DNA of 42,745 nucleotides from positions 1-42,745 of the forward strand of contig JAFQDL010000002.1 in assembly GCA_017399265.1 (NCBI GenBank). The letters are read 5' to 3'. The translations under genes were made by a program, and so were the position numbers. The notes under the pieces are model-generated. The model was given only the letters and a program-made list of their open reading frames with translations. It was not told the origin of the DNA and made no database searches. Shown here piece after piece: positions 1-7,573 of this stretch (positions within the stretch are counted from its first letter, which is position 1; each line of letters opens with the position of its first letter). This DNA is from Clostridia bacterium (lineage in GTDB: Bacteria; Bacillota; Clostridia; Christensenellales; UBA1242).

Positions 1-615
1 CAGATGGAACACGATGTGGATAAGCTGGCGGCGCATTCGCTGTCCTTTTCTGAGCAGATGGAAACGGTTATTGAGGATTATTTGACAGAGCACGATATGT
101 CTTGTACGCTGACCGCCTGAAAACTCTGATAATTTCTTATATTTATCTTCTTCACTAAATCCAAATTTTTTAATTGCAGTATTATATTCCTTTTGATATG
201 TATAACCACCAATGATATCAAATTGTCTTAACATATCATCATACTTGATAACATCTTTATTTGCCCCACTACTCATAGAGTGTTCTAATACTTCAATTTT
301 TGACTTTAGATCTAATATGTTTTTATACACTTTTAGTATTTCATTCTCAAATGTCTCACTATCGTCATCAAATGCTATTTGTTTAAGATATCCTATTTCA
401 AATTTACCAGTCTTTTGAATTTTGTCTTTAACATTGTGCTGAAAAGACGAGTCGATATCTTGCTCGCCAGTAATAACCTTTAAAAGTGTTGTTTTACCAC
501 AACCATTTCTACCAATGATTGCAACCTTGTCATTTTTATTAACTTCAAAATTTATGTTTTTTAATACTTCTTTTTCACCGAAAGAAACACTTACATCACT
601 TAAATATAATCTCAT
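1..615 (-). CDS. ABC-F family ATPase, N-terminal half only; terminal ~100 bp of foreign composition
   Basis: ABC-F proteins are soluble tandem ATPases that act on the ribosome (translation factor or antibiotic protection type). Visible from the ATG at 615: MRLYLSDVSVSFGEKEVLKN, Walker A GRNGCGKTTLL, a long linker, and the signature SGGQRT at 120-103. After SGGQRTR the expected continuation (a helix, then the Walker B LLLDEPTNHLD) is absent. Instead the frame stays open to base 1 with unrelated residues (HIVLCQIIL...). That last stretch is about 49% GC by hand count, against ~30% around it. I read it as a real ABC-F gene cut near base 100 by a chimeric contig end or a rearrangement. No Shine-Dalgarno site precedes the ATG; the promoter -10 ends only 9 nt upstream, so the mRNA is probably leaderless. 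Subfamily cannot be assigned. Confidence 0.8.
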   Translation of the reverse strand, partial: MRLYLSDVSVSFGEKEVLKNINFEVNKNDKVAIIGRNGCGKTTLLKVITGEQDIDSSFQHNVKDKIQKTGKFEIGYLKQIAFDDDSETFENEILKVYKNILDLKSKIEVLEHSMSSGANKDVIKYDDMLRQFDIIGGYTYQKEYNTAIKKFGFSEEDKYKKLSEFSGGQRTRHIVLCQIILNNRFHLLRKGQRMRRQLIHIVFHL

Positions 616-624
616 AATACTTAG

Positions 625-653
625 ATTGTATCACAGATATGGATTATTTGCAA
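625..653 (-). promoter_or_regulatory. Sigma-A promoter of the ABC-F gene, near-leaderless
   Basis: -35 TTGCAA (653-648), 17-bp spacer, -10 TACAAT (630-625). The ATG at 615 lies 9 nt past the -10, so a start site at the usual distance leaves a leader of about 0-3 nt. Confidence 0.65.
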
Positions 654-755
654 ATATTAAATTTCTTCCAAATTTCAAAAATTTATGCACGTTTTACATA
701 TCTAAAGAATACATATAGATTAATAAATTTTGGGTAACTTTTTTTCACTTACCTA

Positions 756-784
756 TTGAAATTCATATTTCCATATGATAAAAT
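756..784 (+). promoter_or_regulatory. Sigma-A promoter of the HAD phosphatase gene
   Basis: -35 TTGAAA (756-761), 17-bp spacer, -10 TAAAAT (779-784), followed by AAAAAGGAG and the ATG at 810. Confidence 0.6.
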
Positions 785-809
785 TATATCACAAAAAAGG
801 AGTATTCTT

Positions 810-1574
810 ATGAAAGCAATTATATTTGACTTTGACGGAACATTAACTAAAGGTGGAGATAACATCTGGAAAGCTATGTGGAAATATCTTGGATACGACA
901 TTGGCCAAGGATCACTATATCGTCAACTATTTATTAGATTTTTATCACATGATATAGATCATCAAACATGGTGTGATTTATCTGCAGATGCTTTTATGGA
1001 AAGAGGTATTTCTAAAGATATCATGCTAAATCTTGCAAAAAATACTGAGTTAATAGATGGTGCTAAAGAGACTTTTAAAAAATTAAAAGAGAATGGCCAC
1101 TCACTGCACGTAGTTAGTGGAAGCATGACTGCGGTAATTAGACAAGTATTGGGAGATAATGTTAAATACTTTGACAGCATAAATGGCAATGAAGCATTGT
1201 TTGACGAAGACGGAAACATGATAGGTATCAAGGGTACTAAATACGACTTTGAAGGTAAAGCAAGATTTGTAGAAGAATTAATTGCGAAAACTGGAATTGA
1301 CAAAAGCGATATCTGCTTCGTAGGCAATGGCGATAATGATGAGTGGGTTTACAAATCTGGTTGCAAAACTCTTTGCATCAACCCAGAAGACACAGACACA
1401 TCTAACACAACAATCTGGCATAAATCAATTGACAACTTAACTGATTTAAGAGATATTTTACCAGCACTTAATGTTGCACCAACATTACAGGAACTAATTA
1501 GCAATGGAGACGAATCAAATAACAAAACAACTCATATATGTCCTATGATGGCTGAGTTCATGTGCAAAGATTAA
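810..1574 (+). CDS. HAD-IB-type phosphatase (SerB-like), 254 aa
   Basis: Haloacid-dehalogenase superfamily phosphohydrolase that would cleave a phosphate monoester through an aspartyl-phosphate. Motif I DFDGTLT begins at residue 6 (nucleophile and acid/base Asp). Motif II is the Ser in HVVSGS, and motif IV is GNGDNDEWVYKSG. The helical cap between motifs I and II fits subclass IB (SerB/CicA-like), but the substrate cannot be read from sequence. The ATG at 810 is chosen because AAAAAGGAG sits 8 nt upstream; an open frame reaches back to 756 but covers the promoter. The C-terminus (HICPMMAEFMCKD) carries two Cys and is not typical of SerB. Monocistronic, with its own promoter and a terminator at 1607. 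Confidence 0.8.
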   Translation: MKAIIFDFDGTLTKGGDNIWKAMWKYLGYDIGQGSLYRQLFIRFLSHDIDHQTWCDLSADAFMERGISKDIMLNLAKNTELIDGAKETFKKLKENGHSLHVVSGSMTAVIRQVLGDNVKYFDSINGNEALFDEDGNMIGIKGTKYDFEGKARFVEELIAKTGIDKSDICFVGNGDNDEWVYKSGCKTLCINPEDTDTSNTTIWHKSIDNLTDLRDILPALNVAPTLQELISNGDESNNKTTHICPMMAEFMCKD

Positions 1575-1606
1575 AAATATAGAAGAATAAAAATATTAGT
1601 AGTTAA

Positions 1607-1643
1607 AAAAAGAGAAAATATTAGTCAAATATTTTCTCTTTTT
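1607..1643. terminator. Bidirectional intrinsic terminator
   Basis: A 16-bp stem (1607-1622 with 1628-1643), loop of 5, flanked by A and T runs on both sides. It serves the HAD gene (+) and the convergent surface-protein gene (-). Confidence 0.85.
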
Positions 1644-1662
1644 ACATAGTTGACTTCAATAA

Positions 1663-2385
1663 CTATTTTTCTCCGCCATTCTCTATTGTAACAATTAGAT
1701 TACCAGTATAGTTCGCATCTTGATTAATATCTGTTACACACATAACAAAAGCAACTAAGCCCTCTTCTTCTGGTGCTAATATAAGATCACTCAAAGTATC
1801 ATCTAGACCACCATTCTCGCCTACATTGTAACTATCTTCATAACAACACCATATCCAAATATTATCCTCAGTACCAGTGTAACTTAAGGTAATCGTTATA
1901 TTATTAGGACCTGTATTTTTTATTTTAAAATAATAACCAACTTCAGAAGAAGCCGTTGAATTATTATAATCAGCTACAGGCTGCATAACAACATCTTGAA
2001 AAGAATGTTCTCTAGTCGCAATAGTTTGCCCACTTTCATTTGTCCCCTCATTCTCATAAGCATGAATAACATCTGTCACTGATCTAAGTGTAATATCGTT
2101 ACCTTCAGAATCTTTAGCGTCTATTAGAATAGCCTTTTTAGTGTCTGTATCCTCTTCTGGAAGCGCAGTATCCGCAATCACTCTCGCATCCTCACCACCA
2201 CCCAAAAAATGCAATCCCCAAGAAGTAATTTCGCAATTCACATTATTTGCTTTATAGGTCACGGATACAGAATTTGTCATTTGTACTTGTTGTGCAACCA
2301 ATACCAATCCAATTGCCAATCCTGCAATTATTAGTACTAGTACACTTGCAACAACTGAGGTGATTATTTTATACTTCCTTGTCAT
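1663..2385 (-). CDS. Membrane-anchored or secreted surface protein, 240 aa, unknown family
   Basis: N-terminal MTRKYK followed by one hydrophobic segment (about residues 8-31, VVASVLVLIIAGLAIGLVLV): an uncleaved anchor or a signal peptide. The rest (VSVTYKANNVNCEITSWG..., GYYFKIKNTGPNNITITLSY, ending in GNLIVTIENGGEK) is strand-rich and acidic and resembles single-domain beta-sandwich surface proteins of Clostridia. I do not recognise a named family. Start at 2385 because AAGGGGA lies 6 nt upstream; an upstream extension beginning GTG/ATG (MMGGGG...) is only the translated poly-G tract. It stands alone between a terminator and a promoter whose spacer contains 14 consecutive G, so expression may switch by slippage. 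Confidence 0.7.
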   Translation of the reverse strand: MTRKYKIITSVVASVLVLIIAGLAIGLVLVAQQVQMTNSVSVTYKANNVNCEITSWGLHFLGGGEDARVIADTALPEEDTDTKKAILIDAKDSEGNDITLRSVTDVIHAYENEGTNESGQTIATREHSFQDVVMQPVADYNNSTASSEVGYYFKIKNTGPNNITITLSYTGTEDNIWIWCCYEDSYNVGENGGLDDTLSDLILAPEEEGLVAFVMCVTDINQDANYTGNLIVTIENGGEK

Positions 2386-2410
2386 CAGAAATCCCCTTAT
2401 TATATCATTT

Positions 2411-2449
2411 TTTATATAGTTTACCCCCCCCCCCCCCATCACATGTCAA
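2411..2449 (-). promoter_or_regulatory. Promoter with a 14-G homopolymer in its spacer (possible phase-variable switch)
   Basis: On the minus strand a consensus -35 TTGACA (2449-2444) is followed by TGTGAT, then 14 G (2437-2424), then TAAACT (2423-2418) and TATATA (2418-2413) as possible -10 elements. The present spacer is 20 bp to TAAACT and 25 bp to TATATA, both longer than the preferred 17. Gain or loss of G residues would tune promoter strength, as known for Neisseria porA and opc. Which -10 is used is not decided by sequence. Confidence 0.55.
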
Positions 2450-2529
2450 GTAAATTGATACAAGTTACAAAAAAACATTTTGAAACAATCCACAATACTG
2501 ATATAATTTAGAAAAAAAGGAGAATGGTA

Positions 2530-2844
2530 ATGGTAGGCAAATATAAAGTAATTACGCTTTGCGGCAGTACAAAATTCAAAGAAGATTTTATAAGAGAACA
2601 AAAAAGATTATCCTTGGAAGGTAATATAGTTATATCTGTCGGACTATTTGGTCATAGCGGTGATTTTGAGGCTATGACACCTGAAACCAAACTAATGCTT
2701 GCCGACATGCATAAGCGAAAGATTGATATGGCTGATGAAATATTTGTAATTAACAAAGACGGATATATCGGAAGCAGCACACGAAGCGAAATAGAGTATG
2801 CACTATCAACAAACAAAAAAGTTAATTATATGGAAAATATTTAG
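2530..2844 (+). CDS. DUF4406 / nucleoside 2-deoxyribosyltransferase-fold protein, 104 aa
   Basis: Small Rossmann-like protein of the nucleoside 2-deoxyribosyltransferase superfamily. CGSTKFKEDF near the N-terminus matches the phosphate/sugar-binding start of the fold. MADEIFVINKDGYIGSSTRSEIEYA carries the Glu (in SEIEYA) that is the nucleophile in characterised deoxyribosyltransferases. Such proteins may handle nucleosides or NAD-like substrates; the substrate here is unknown. Two ATGs exist (2524 and 2530). AGGAG ends at 2522, so 2530 gives a workable 7-nt spacing and 2524 does not. It ends before a bidirectional terminator shared with pfkA. Confidence 0.75.
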   Translation: MVGKYKVITLCGSTKFKEDFIREQKRLSLEGNIVISVGLFGHSGDFEAMTPETKLMLADMHKRKIDMADEIFVINKDGYIGSSTRSEIEYALSTNKKVNYMENI

Positions 2845-2850
2845 ATAACA

Positions 2851-2890
2851 AAAAAACACACCAGGTTCATACAGCTCTAGTGTGTTTTTT
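2851..2890. terminator. Bidirectional terminator between the DUF4406 gene and pfkA
   Basis: A perfect 11-bp stem, AAAAAACACAC (2851-2861) with GTGTGTTTTTT (2880-2890), and an 18-nt loop. The A/T tails suit both strands, and the two genes converge here. Confidence 0.8.
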
Positions 2891-2892
2891 AT

Positions 2893-3861
2893 TTATTTCT
2901 GATTGTGCATCTTTTTTAATTTGTTATATAATTCCACTTCAAAAGGCCTTGGAATATTCAAACAACTCTCCAATGGCACATACACCATTTCATTATTCTT
3001 CATGCCAAGAGCAACATTATATACCCCTTCTTGCAATAGTTCAACAGCCCAAATACCCATATTCATGCCATACATTCTATCAAATATTGAAGGAGAACCA
3101 CCTCTTTGAATATATCCAAGTTCAGTAGCACGAGTATCTATCTTTAGGTTCCTTCTGATCGCTTTTTCTACATCTTTTGCAGTGTACTCTAGATTTTCAC
3201 TTAATATTACTAATGGACTCGTATCTCCTGCATCTAAACATACTTTTACATCAGATACAATCTCTTCAATTGTTGTGCCTAATTCTCTAGCCCCCATAGC
3301 ACTTGCCATTGAACCTACAGCTGAATAAAGAGCAATGTCTCCACAATTTCTACCCATAACAGTTACAATCATACCTCTATTATTCGCATCCATTGTTTGC
3401 ATCATATCATCTATAGCCTTTACAGCATTATTAACAGCAGTATCAAAGCCTAGACTCCTATCAGTATAATAAAGATCATTATCTATTGTCCCTGGAATAG
3501 CAATAACTTTAATGCCATATTTAAGAAGGTTGATGGAACCTGCAATAGAACCATTTCCGCCAATTACAACAAGTGCATCAATACCATTCTTATTTAAATT
3601 TCTAGCAGCCTTCTCAAGTCCTGAATTGGTCCTAAACTCTTCACTTCTGCTTACCTTTAGAACACTTCCTCCAAGGCCTTGAATATTTTTAATCACTGTA
3701 TCATCTAGGAATATCATATCATTCTCTATTAATCCTTGATACCCCCTGCGAATACCTATCGGAATAATTCCGTGACTTTTACAAGTATTAGCAAAGGCAT
3801 TAATACAAATATTCATGCCTTGACTATCTCCACCACTTGTTAAAATTGCTATTTTTTTCAT
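2893..3861 (-). CDS. pfkA: 6-phosphofructokinase (ATP-type), 322 aa, with altered active-site residues
   Basis: Phosphorylates fructose 6-phosphate to fructose 1,6-bisphosphate in glycolysis. Length matches the bacterial PfkA family (about 320). Motifs in order: TSGGDSQGMN (nucleotide loop), RGYQGL, SEEFR (Arg72 equivalent), VVIGGNGS, PGTIDNDL (catalytic Asp127/Asp129 equivalents kept), MGRNCGDIA, GYIQRGGSP. Two positions depart from Escherichia coli PfkA: the Mg-ATP Asp103 of GGDGS is Asn, and His249 of GHIQRGG is Tyr. Gly104 (not Asp) argues for ATP rather than pyrophosphate as donor. Start ATG with GGTAGG upstream. It lies 9 bp after dnaE on the same strand, the usual Clostridia/Bacilli neighbourhood, so it is probably co-transcribed. 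Confidence 0.92.
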   Translation of the reverse strand: MKKIAILTSGGDSQGMNICINAFANTCKSHGIIPIGIRRGYQGLIENDMIFLDDTVIKNIQGLGGSVLKVSRSEEFRTNSGLEKAARNLNKNGIDALVVIGGNGSIAGSINLLKYGIKVIAIPGTIDNDLYYTDRSLGFDTAVNNAVKAIDDMMQTMDANNRGMIVTVMGRNCGDIALYSAVGSMASAMGARELGTTIEEIVSDVKVCLDAGDTSPLVILSENLEYTAKDVEKAIRRNLKIDTRATELGYIQRGGSPSIFDRMYGMNMGIWAVELLQEGVYNVALGMKNNEMVYVPLESCLNIPRPFEVELYNKLKKMHNQK

Positions 3862-3870
3862 TCTTTTTTC

Positions 3871-6800
3871 CTACCTTATAATTAAGTTTTCTTCTCCTAA
3901 ATATGCCCTAAGCTCTGGCACTGCAAAACCTTCACAACTAACTGTAAAGTTTAATTTAAATACTTGCCCAGTAGTAGAGCATTTTATGACAACCGGAGAT
4001 TTGCCCGGATATGTTTGAAGCACCTCAAATATTTCTTTCTTAAATTCATTGTCTTGAGTATTAAACTTTAGATACATAGTTGGCACTGGTTTTTCTTCCA
4101 CTTCTACTTTCTCGACTATGTGCATAGCCTCGATATTGTCTGCCATAACTGATGGTTTTTGACCTTCTCTTATACTGATTTTACCAGATGCTTTAATGAC
4201 AGCGTCCATTTGTAGTAAATCCTTATATTTAGCATATGCATTTGCAAATAATAATAACTCGATCTGACCATACAAGTCCTCTAATGTAACAAAAGCCATC
4301 TCTTTGCCTGTTTTCTTAGACAACATTTTTTTAATTCCTACAATTACACCACCACAAGTCACTTGCATGCCGTCTTGTAAATTGTTCTCTTCTTGAACAC
4401 TTTCTCCCATATCTTCATCGACAACTTCTTCTGTATTTTCTTCTAACATGTCAGATGTTAATGAGAATTCGTTAAATATATGTGCAAATTTTTCTAATGG
4501 ATGACCGGAAATATACACACCTACAACTTCTTTTTCTAACTTTAACTTTGTTTGAGAGTCGAACTCTGGGATCCTTGGAACAGCTACAACATTAGTTGCA
4601 TCGTCTTTTAATATTTCATCAAAGAAACCGATTTGGCCAGAAGCTTGTTTCTTTCTGTCGGTTACTACTTTATCTATTATTAAAGGATACATTTGCATCA
4701 TTTGAGATCTATGCAGCTTAAAACAATCAAACGCACCACTCAAAATCAAACTTTCTATACAACGTTTGTTTAGTGCTTGAGAGTCCATTCTTTCAACAAA
4801 ATCTTCTAGCGATTTAAAATCTCCATTCTTTTCTCTTTCTGCAATTATTCCATCAACAACACCTATTCCAACATTTTTTAATGCAGCTATACCAAATCTG
4901 ATTTTACCGTCTTTAACGTGGAAATATGTCTTTGATTTATTAATATCTGGAGGAAGAACTTCTATCTTTTCCTCTTTAGCATAGGTAACATAATTTTTTA
5001 ACTCATCAGAGTTTGTAATTCTATTGTTAAGAACACTAGTCAAAAACTCTGGTTCATAATATGTTTTTAGATAGGCAGTCTCGTAAGTTATTATACTATA
5101 TGCTGCAGCATGTGATTTGTTAAAGGCATATGACGCAAAGCTTTCCATCTCGCCCCAAATCTTGCTTGCAACTTCTTCTGGAACACCCCTCTTTATCGCA
5201 CCATCTATAGCAGGCTTTCCATTCTCTGCAGGTTTGCCATATAAGAATACTGCTTTTTCCGCTTTCATGGCATCTAGTTTTTTCTTACCCATCATTCTAC
5301 GTACCATATCGGCTTGACCAAGAGTATATCCTGCCATGTCTTGAACTATTCTCATGACTTGCTCTTGATAAACAATACAGCCATAAGTTACATTCAGAAT
5401 TGGTTCTAATATTGGGTGGTCATATGTTACTTTGTCTGGATTGTGTTTGTTGTATACATACCTAGGGATACTATCCATTGGTCCTGGACGATACAACGAC
5501 ACACCTGCAGTAATATCTTCAATGCTTGTTGGTTGCAATTCTTTTAAGAACTTTCTAAATCCTGGACTTTCTATCTGGAATATTGCTTTTGTATTTCCTG
5601 TTGATATCATCTTGTATACATTAGGATCTGCAAAACCAAGCTTGTTAAAGTCTATCTCTACACCATGATTTTCTTTAACATATCTAATACATGTTTGAAT
5701 ATCATTTAAGTTTCTAAGTCCTAAGAAGTCCATCTTTAGATGGCCTAATCTTTCAATATCTGTCATTGAGTATTGAGTAGTTAAATCATCACCATTTCTA
5801 GATAGTGGCATAAATTTCTGCAAGTCATCGCAACCAATAACCACACCACAAGCATGTGTAGAACATTGTCTAGGCATACCCTCAAGCTTCATGGCAATAT
5901 CTACAACTTTTTTGACATTAGGGTTTGAGTTGTACGCAGCAACCAAGTCTGGAACTGGATACATACCATATTCTTTATCACCTTCTTTAGGTTCTCCAGC
6001 GAAACCAAACGACTTCTTTATAACATCGTGGTGTTTGGCACTAAGCCCAGGGATATTCTTTGTAATTTGATCCATTTCAGAATATGGAACATTCAATACA
6101 CGACCTACATCTTTTATTGCGTTCTTTGCCGCCATTGTACCAAATGTAACGATTTTTACAACCTTATCATGCCCATATTTATTAGCCACATAGTCTATAA
6201 CTTCTTGCCTTCTATCATCGGCAAAGTCTACGTCAAAATCGGGCGCGGTTACACGTTCTGTGTGCAAAAATCTTTCGAACAGCAAATCAAATTTAAAAGG
6301 ATCAATATCTGTTATGCCTATCGCATAAGCAACAACACTTCCCGCCCCAGAACCTCTTCCTGGACCAACTGGAATTCCCATAGATTTTGCAGCAAATATA
6401 TAATCCCAAACTGTTAAGAAATATTGTGCAAAACCTTGTTTTATAATTACTCCTAATTCCCTATCAACACGTTCTCTAATTACGTCTGTATATCCACCAT
6501 ATCTTCTTTCAATGCCCTTGTCAACAAGTTCTTTAAGATACTCTACAATTTCTTTGTCATCAGGGGCTTTGAATGGCGGGAACATGTACATGTTTTTATC
6601 AATATTATCTTCTTCAAATGAATAATTACATTTTTCAGCTATTTCCAATGTTGTGTGTAATGCATCAAGATCATTTGGGAAAATCTCTTTCATTTCGTCA
6701 TAACTCTTTAGGAAAAACTCGTCTCCGGTGAATTTCAATCGGTTTGGATCATCTAGAGTTTTGCCCATTTGCACACACATTAGGACGTCTTGAGTCAATG

Positions 6801-7434
6801 CATCTTCTCTGGTCAGATAGTGAACGTCATTTGTTGCCACTAGCTTAATATTGTATTTTGCTGCATATTCATGAAGTTTTAAATTAACAACCCTTTCCTC
6901 TTCTAGAAAATGGTTTTGGATTTCCAAATAAAAATCTTCCTTAAAGGTTTCTTTAAAAAACTGAATTAATTCTTCCGCTTTGTCTAATTCGCCACTTAAT
7001 ATATACCTAGGGATATCACCAGCAATACATGCAGATAGACAAACAACACCTTCTGAGTGTTCTTTTAATACATTATAGTCAATTCTACCTTTACCAAAGT
7101 AATAACCATCACGGAAAGCAATTGTATTAAGCTTTGCTAGATTTAAGTATCCTGTACGATTTTTTGCAAGAAGGATTAAGTGAGAGTTCTTGCTTCGACC
7201 TTGCTTTACTGTTAGATCATTTACAACATAGAACTCACAACCAAAAATTGGCTTTATACCCGCCTTTTTGCAAGCATCATAAAACGTAATAGCACCATAC
7301 ATATTGCCATGATCGGTAATAGCACAAGCAGGCATATCCATTTCTTTACACATTTTTACCAATTTCTCAATTCTGGCGGCACCATCAAGCAAACTATATT
7401 CTGTATGTACATGTAAGTGAACGAAATTTTCCAA
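3871..7434 (-). CDS. dnaE: DNA polymerase III subunit alpha (DnaE), 1187 aa, TTG start
   Basis: Replicative or primer-extending C-family polymerase. Domains: PHP (about 1-200), palm/thumb/fingers (about 280-830), helix-hairpin-helix region, OB-fold (GMQVTCGGVIVGIKK..., near residue 1000). Polymerase carboxylates are PDFDVDF (about residue 400) and MDFLGL (about 570). The PHP metal ligands look intact (HVHTEYS, ITDHGNM, GCEFY, SACIAGD, NDVHY), unlike the degenerate E. coli PHP, so an intrinsic exonuclease or phosphatase activity is possible. The start is TTG at 7434: GAGG lies 8 nt upstream and MENFVHLHVHTEYS matches the family N-terminus. First gene of a dnaE-pfkA transcript. Firmicutes usually also carry PolC; it is not in this window. 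Confidence 0.96.
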   Translation of the reverse strand: MENFVHLHVHTEYSLLDGAARIEKLVKMCKEMDMPACAITDHGNMYGAITFYDACKKAGIKPIFGCEFYVVNDLTVKQGRSKNSHLILLAKNRTGYLNLAKLNTIAFRDGYYFGKGRIDYNVLKEHSEGVVCLSACIAGDIPRYILSGELDKAEELIQFFKETFKEDFYLEIQNHFLEEERVVNLKLHEYAAKYNIKLVATNDVHYLTREDALTQDVLMCVQMGKTLDDPNRLKFTGDEFFLKSYDEMKEIFPNDLDALHTTLEIAEKCNYSFEEDNIDKNMYMFPPFKAPDDKEIVEYLKELVDKGIERRYGGYTDVIRERVDRELGVIIKQGFAQYFLTVWDYIFAAKSMGIPVGPGRGSGAGSVVAYAIGITDIDPFKFDLLFERFLHTERVTAPDFDVDFADDRRQEVIDYVANKYGHDKVVKIVTFGTMAAKNAIKDVGRVLNVPYSEMDQITKNIPGLSAKHHDVIKKSFGFAGEPKEGDKEYGMYPVPDLVAAYNSNPNVKKVVDIAMKLEGMPRQCSTHACGVVIGCDDLQKFMPLSRNGDDLTTQYSMTDIERLGHLKMDFLGLRNLNDIQTCIRYVKENHGVEIDFNKLGFADPNVYKMISTGNTKAIFQIESPGFRKFLKELQPTSIEDITAGVSLYRPGPMDSIPRYVYNKHNPDKVTYDHPILEPILNVTYGCIVYQEQVMRIVQDMAGYTLGQADMVRRMMGKKKLDAMKAEKAVFLYGKPAENGKPAIDGAIKRGVPEEVASKIWGEMESFASYAFNKSHAAAYSIITYETAYLKTYYEPEFLTSVLNNRITNSDELKNYVTYAKEEKIEVLPPDINKSKTYFHVKDGKIRFGIAALKNVGIGVVDGIIAEREKNGDFKSLEDFVERMDSQALNKRCIESLILSGAFDCFKLHRSQMMQMYPLIIDKVVTDRKKQASGQIGFFDEILKDDATNVVAVPRIPEFDSQTKLKLEKEVVGVYISGHPLEKFAHIFNEFSLTSDMLEENTEEVVDEDMGESVQEENNLQDGMQVTCGGVIVGIKKMLSKKTGKEMAFVTLEDLYGQIELLLFANAYAKYKDLLQMDAVIKASGKISIREGQKPSVMADNIEAMHIVEKVEVEEKPVPTMYLKFNTQDNEFKKEIFEVLQTYPGKSPVVIKCSTTGQVFKLNFTVSCEGFAVPELRAYLGEENLIIR

Positions 7435-7465
7435 TGTTGTATCCTCTTTTATTTTTATCTTAATT

Positions 7466-7494
7466 ATTTTAATCTAATTAATCACAAAAAGCAA
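7466..7494 (-). promoter_or_regulatory. Probable promoter of dnaE-pfkA
   Basis: -35 TTGCTT (7494-7489), 17-bp spacer, -10 TAAAAT (7471-7466), upstream of GAGG and the TTG start. Confidence 0.5.
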
Positions 7495-7541
7495 GTGATT
7501 GAGTCAAGTAGGCTTGTAGATTTGAAATTTATATGTATCAA

Positions 7542-7571
7542 AAAATACGACATATTACTATGTCGTATTTT
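7542..7571 (-). terminator. Intrinsic terminator after the MBL-fold gene
   Basis: A perfect 13-bp stem (7542-7554 with 7559-7571) with a 4-nt loop, just past the stop codon at 7574 on the minus strand, followed by TTTTTTGAT. Confidence 0.85.
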
Positions 7572-7573
7572 AT

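Noticed and set aside
2386-2442. Upstream start for the surface protein (reading MMGGGG...)
   Set aside because: It begins inside the promoter and translates the poly-G tract; the ATG at 2385 has a good ribosome site. A translational phase switch is therefore less likely than a transcriptional one.
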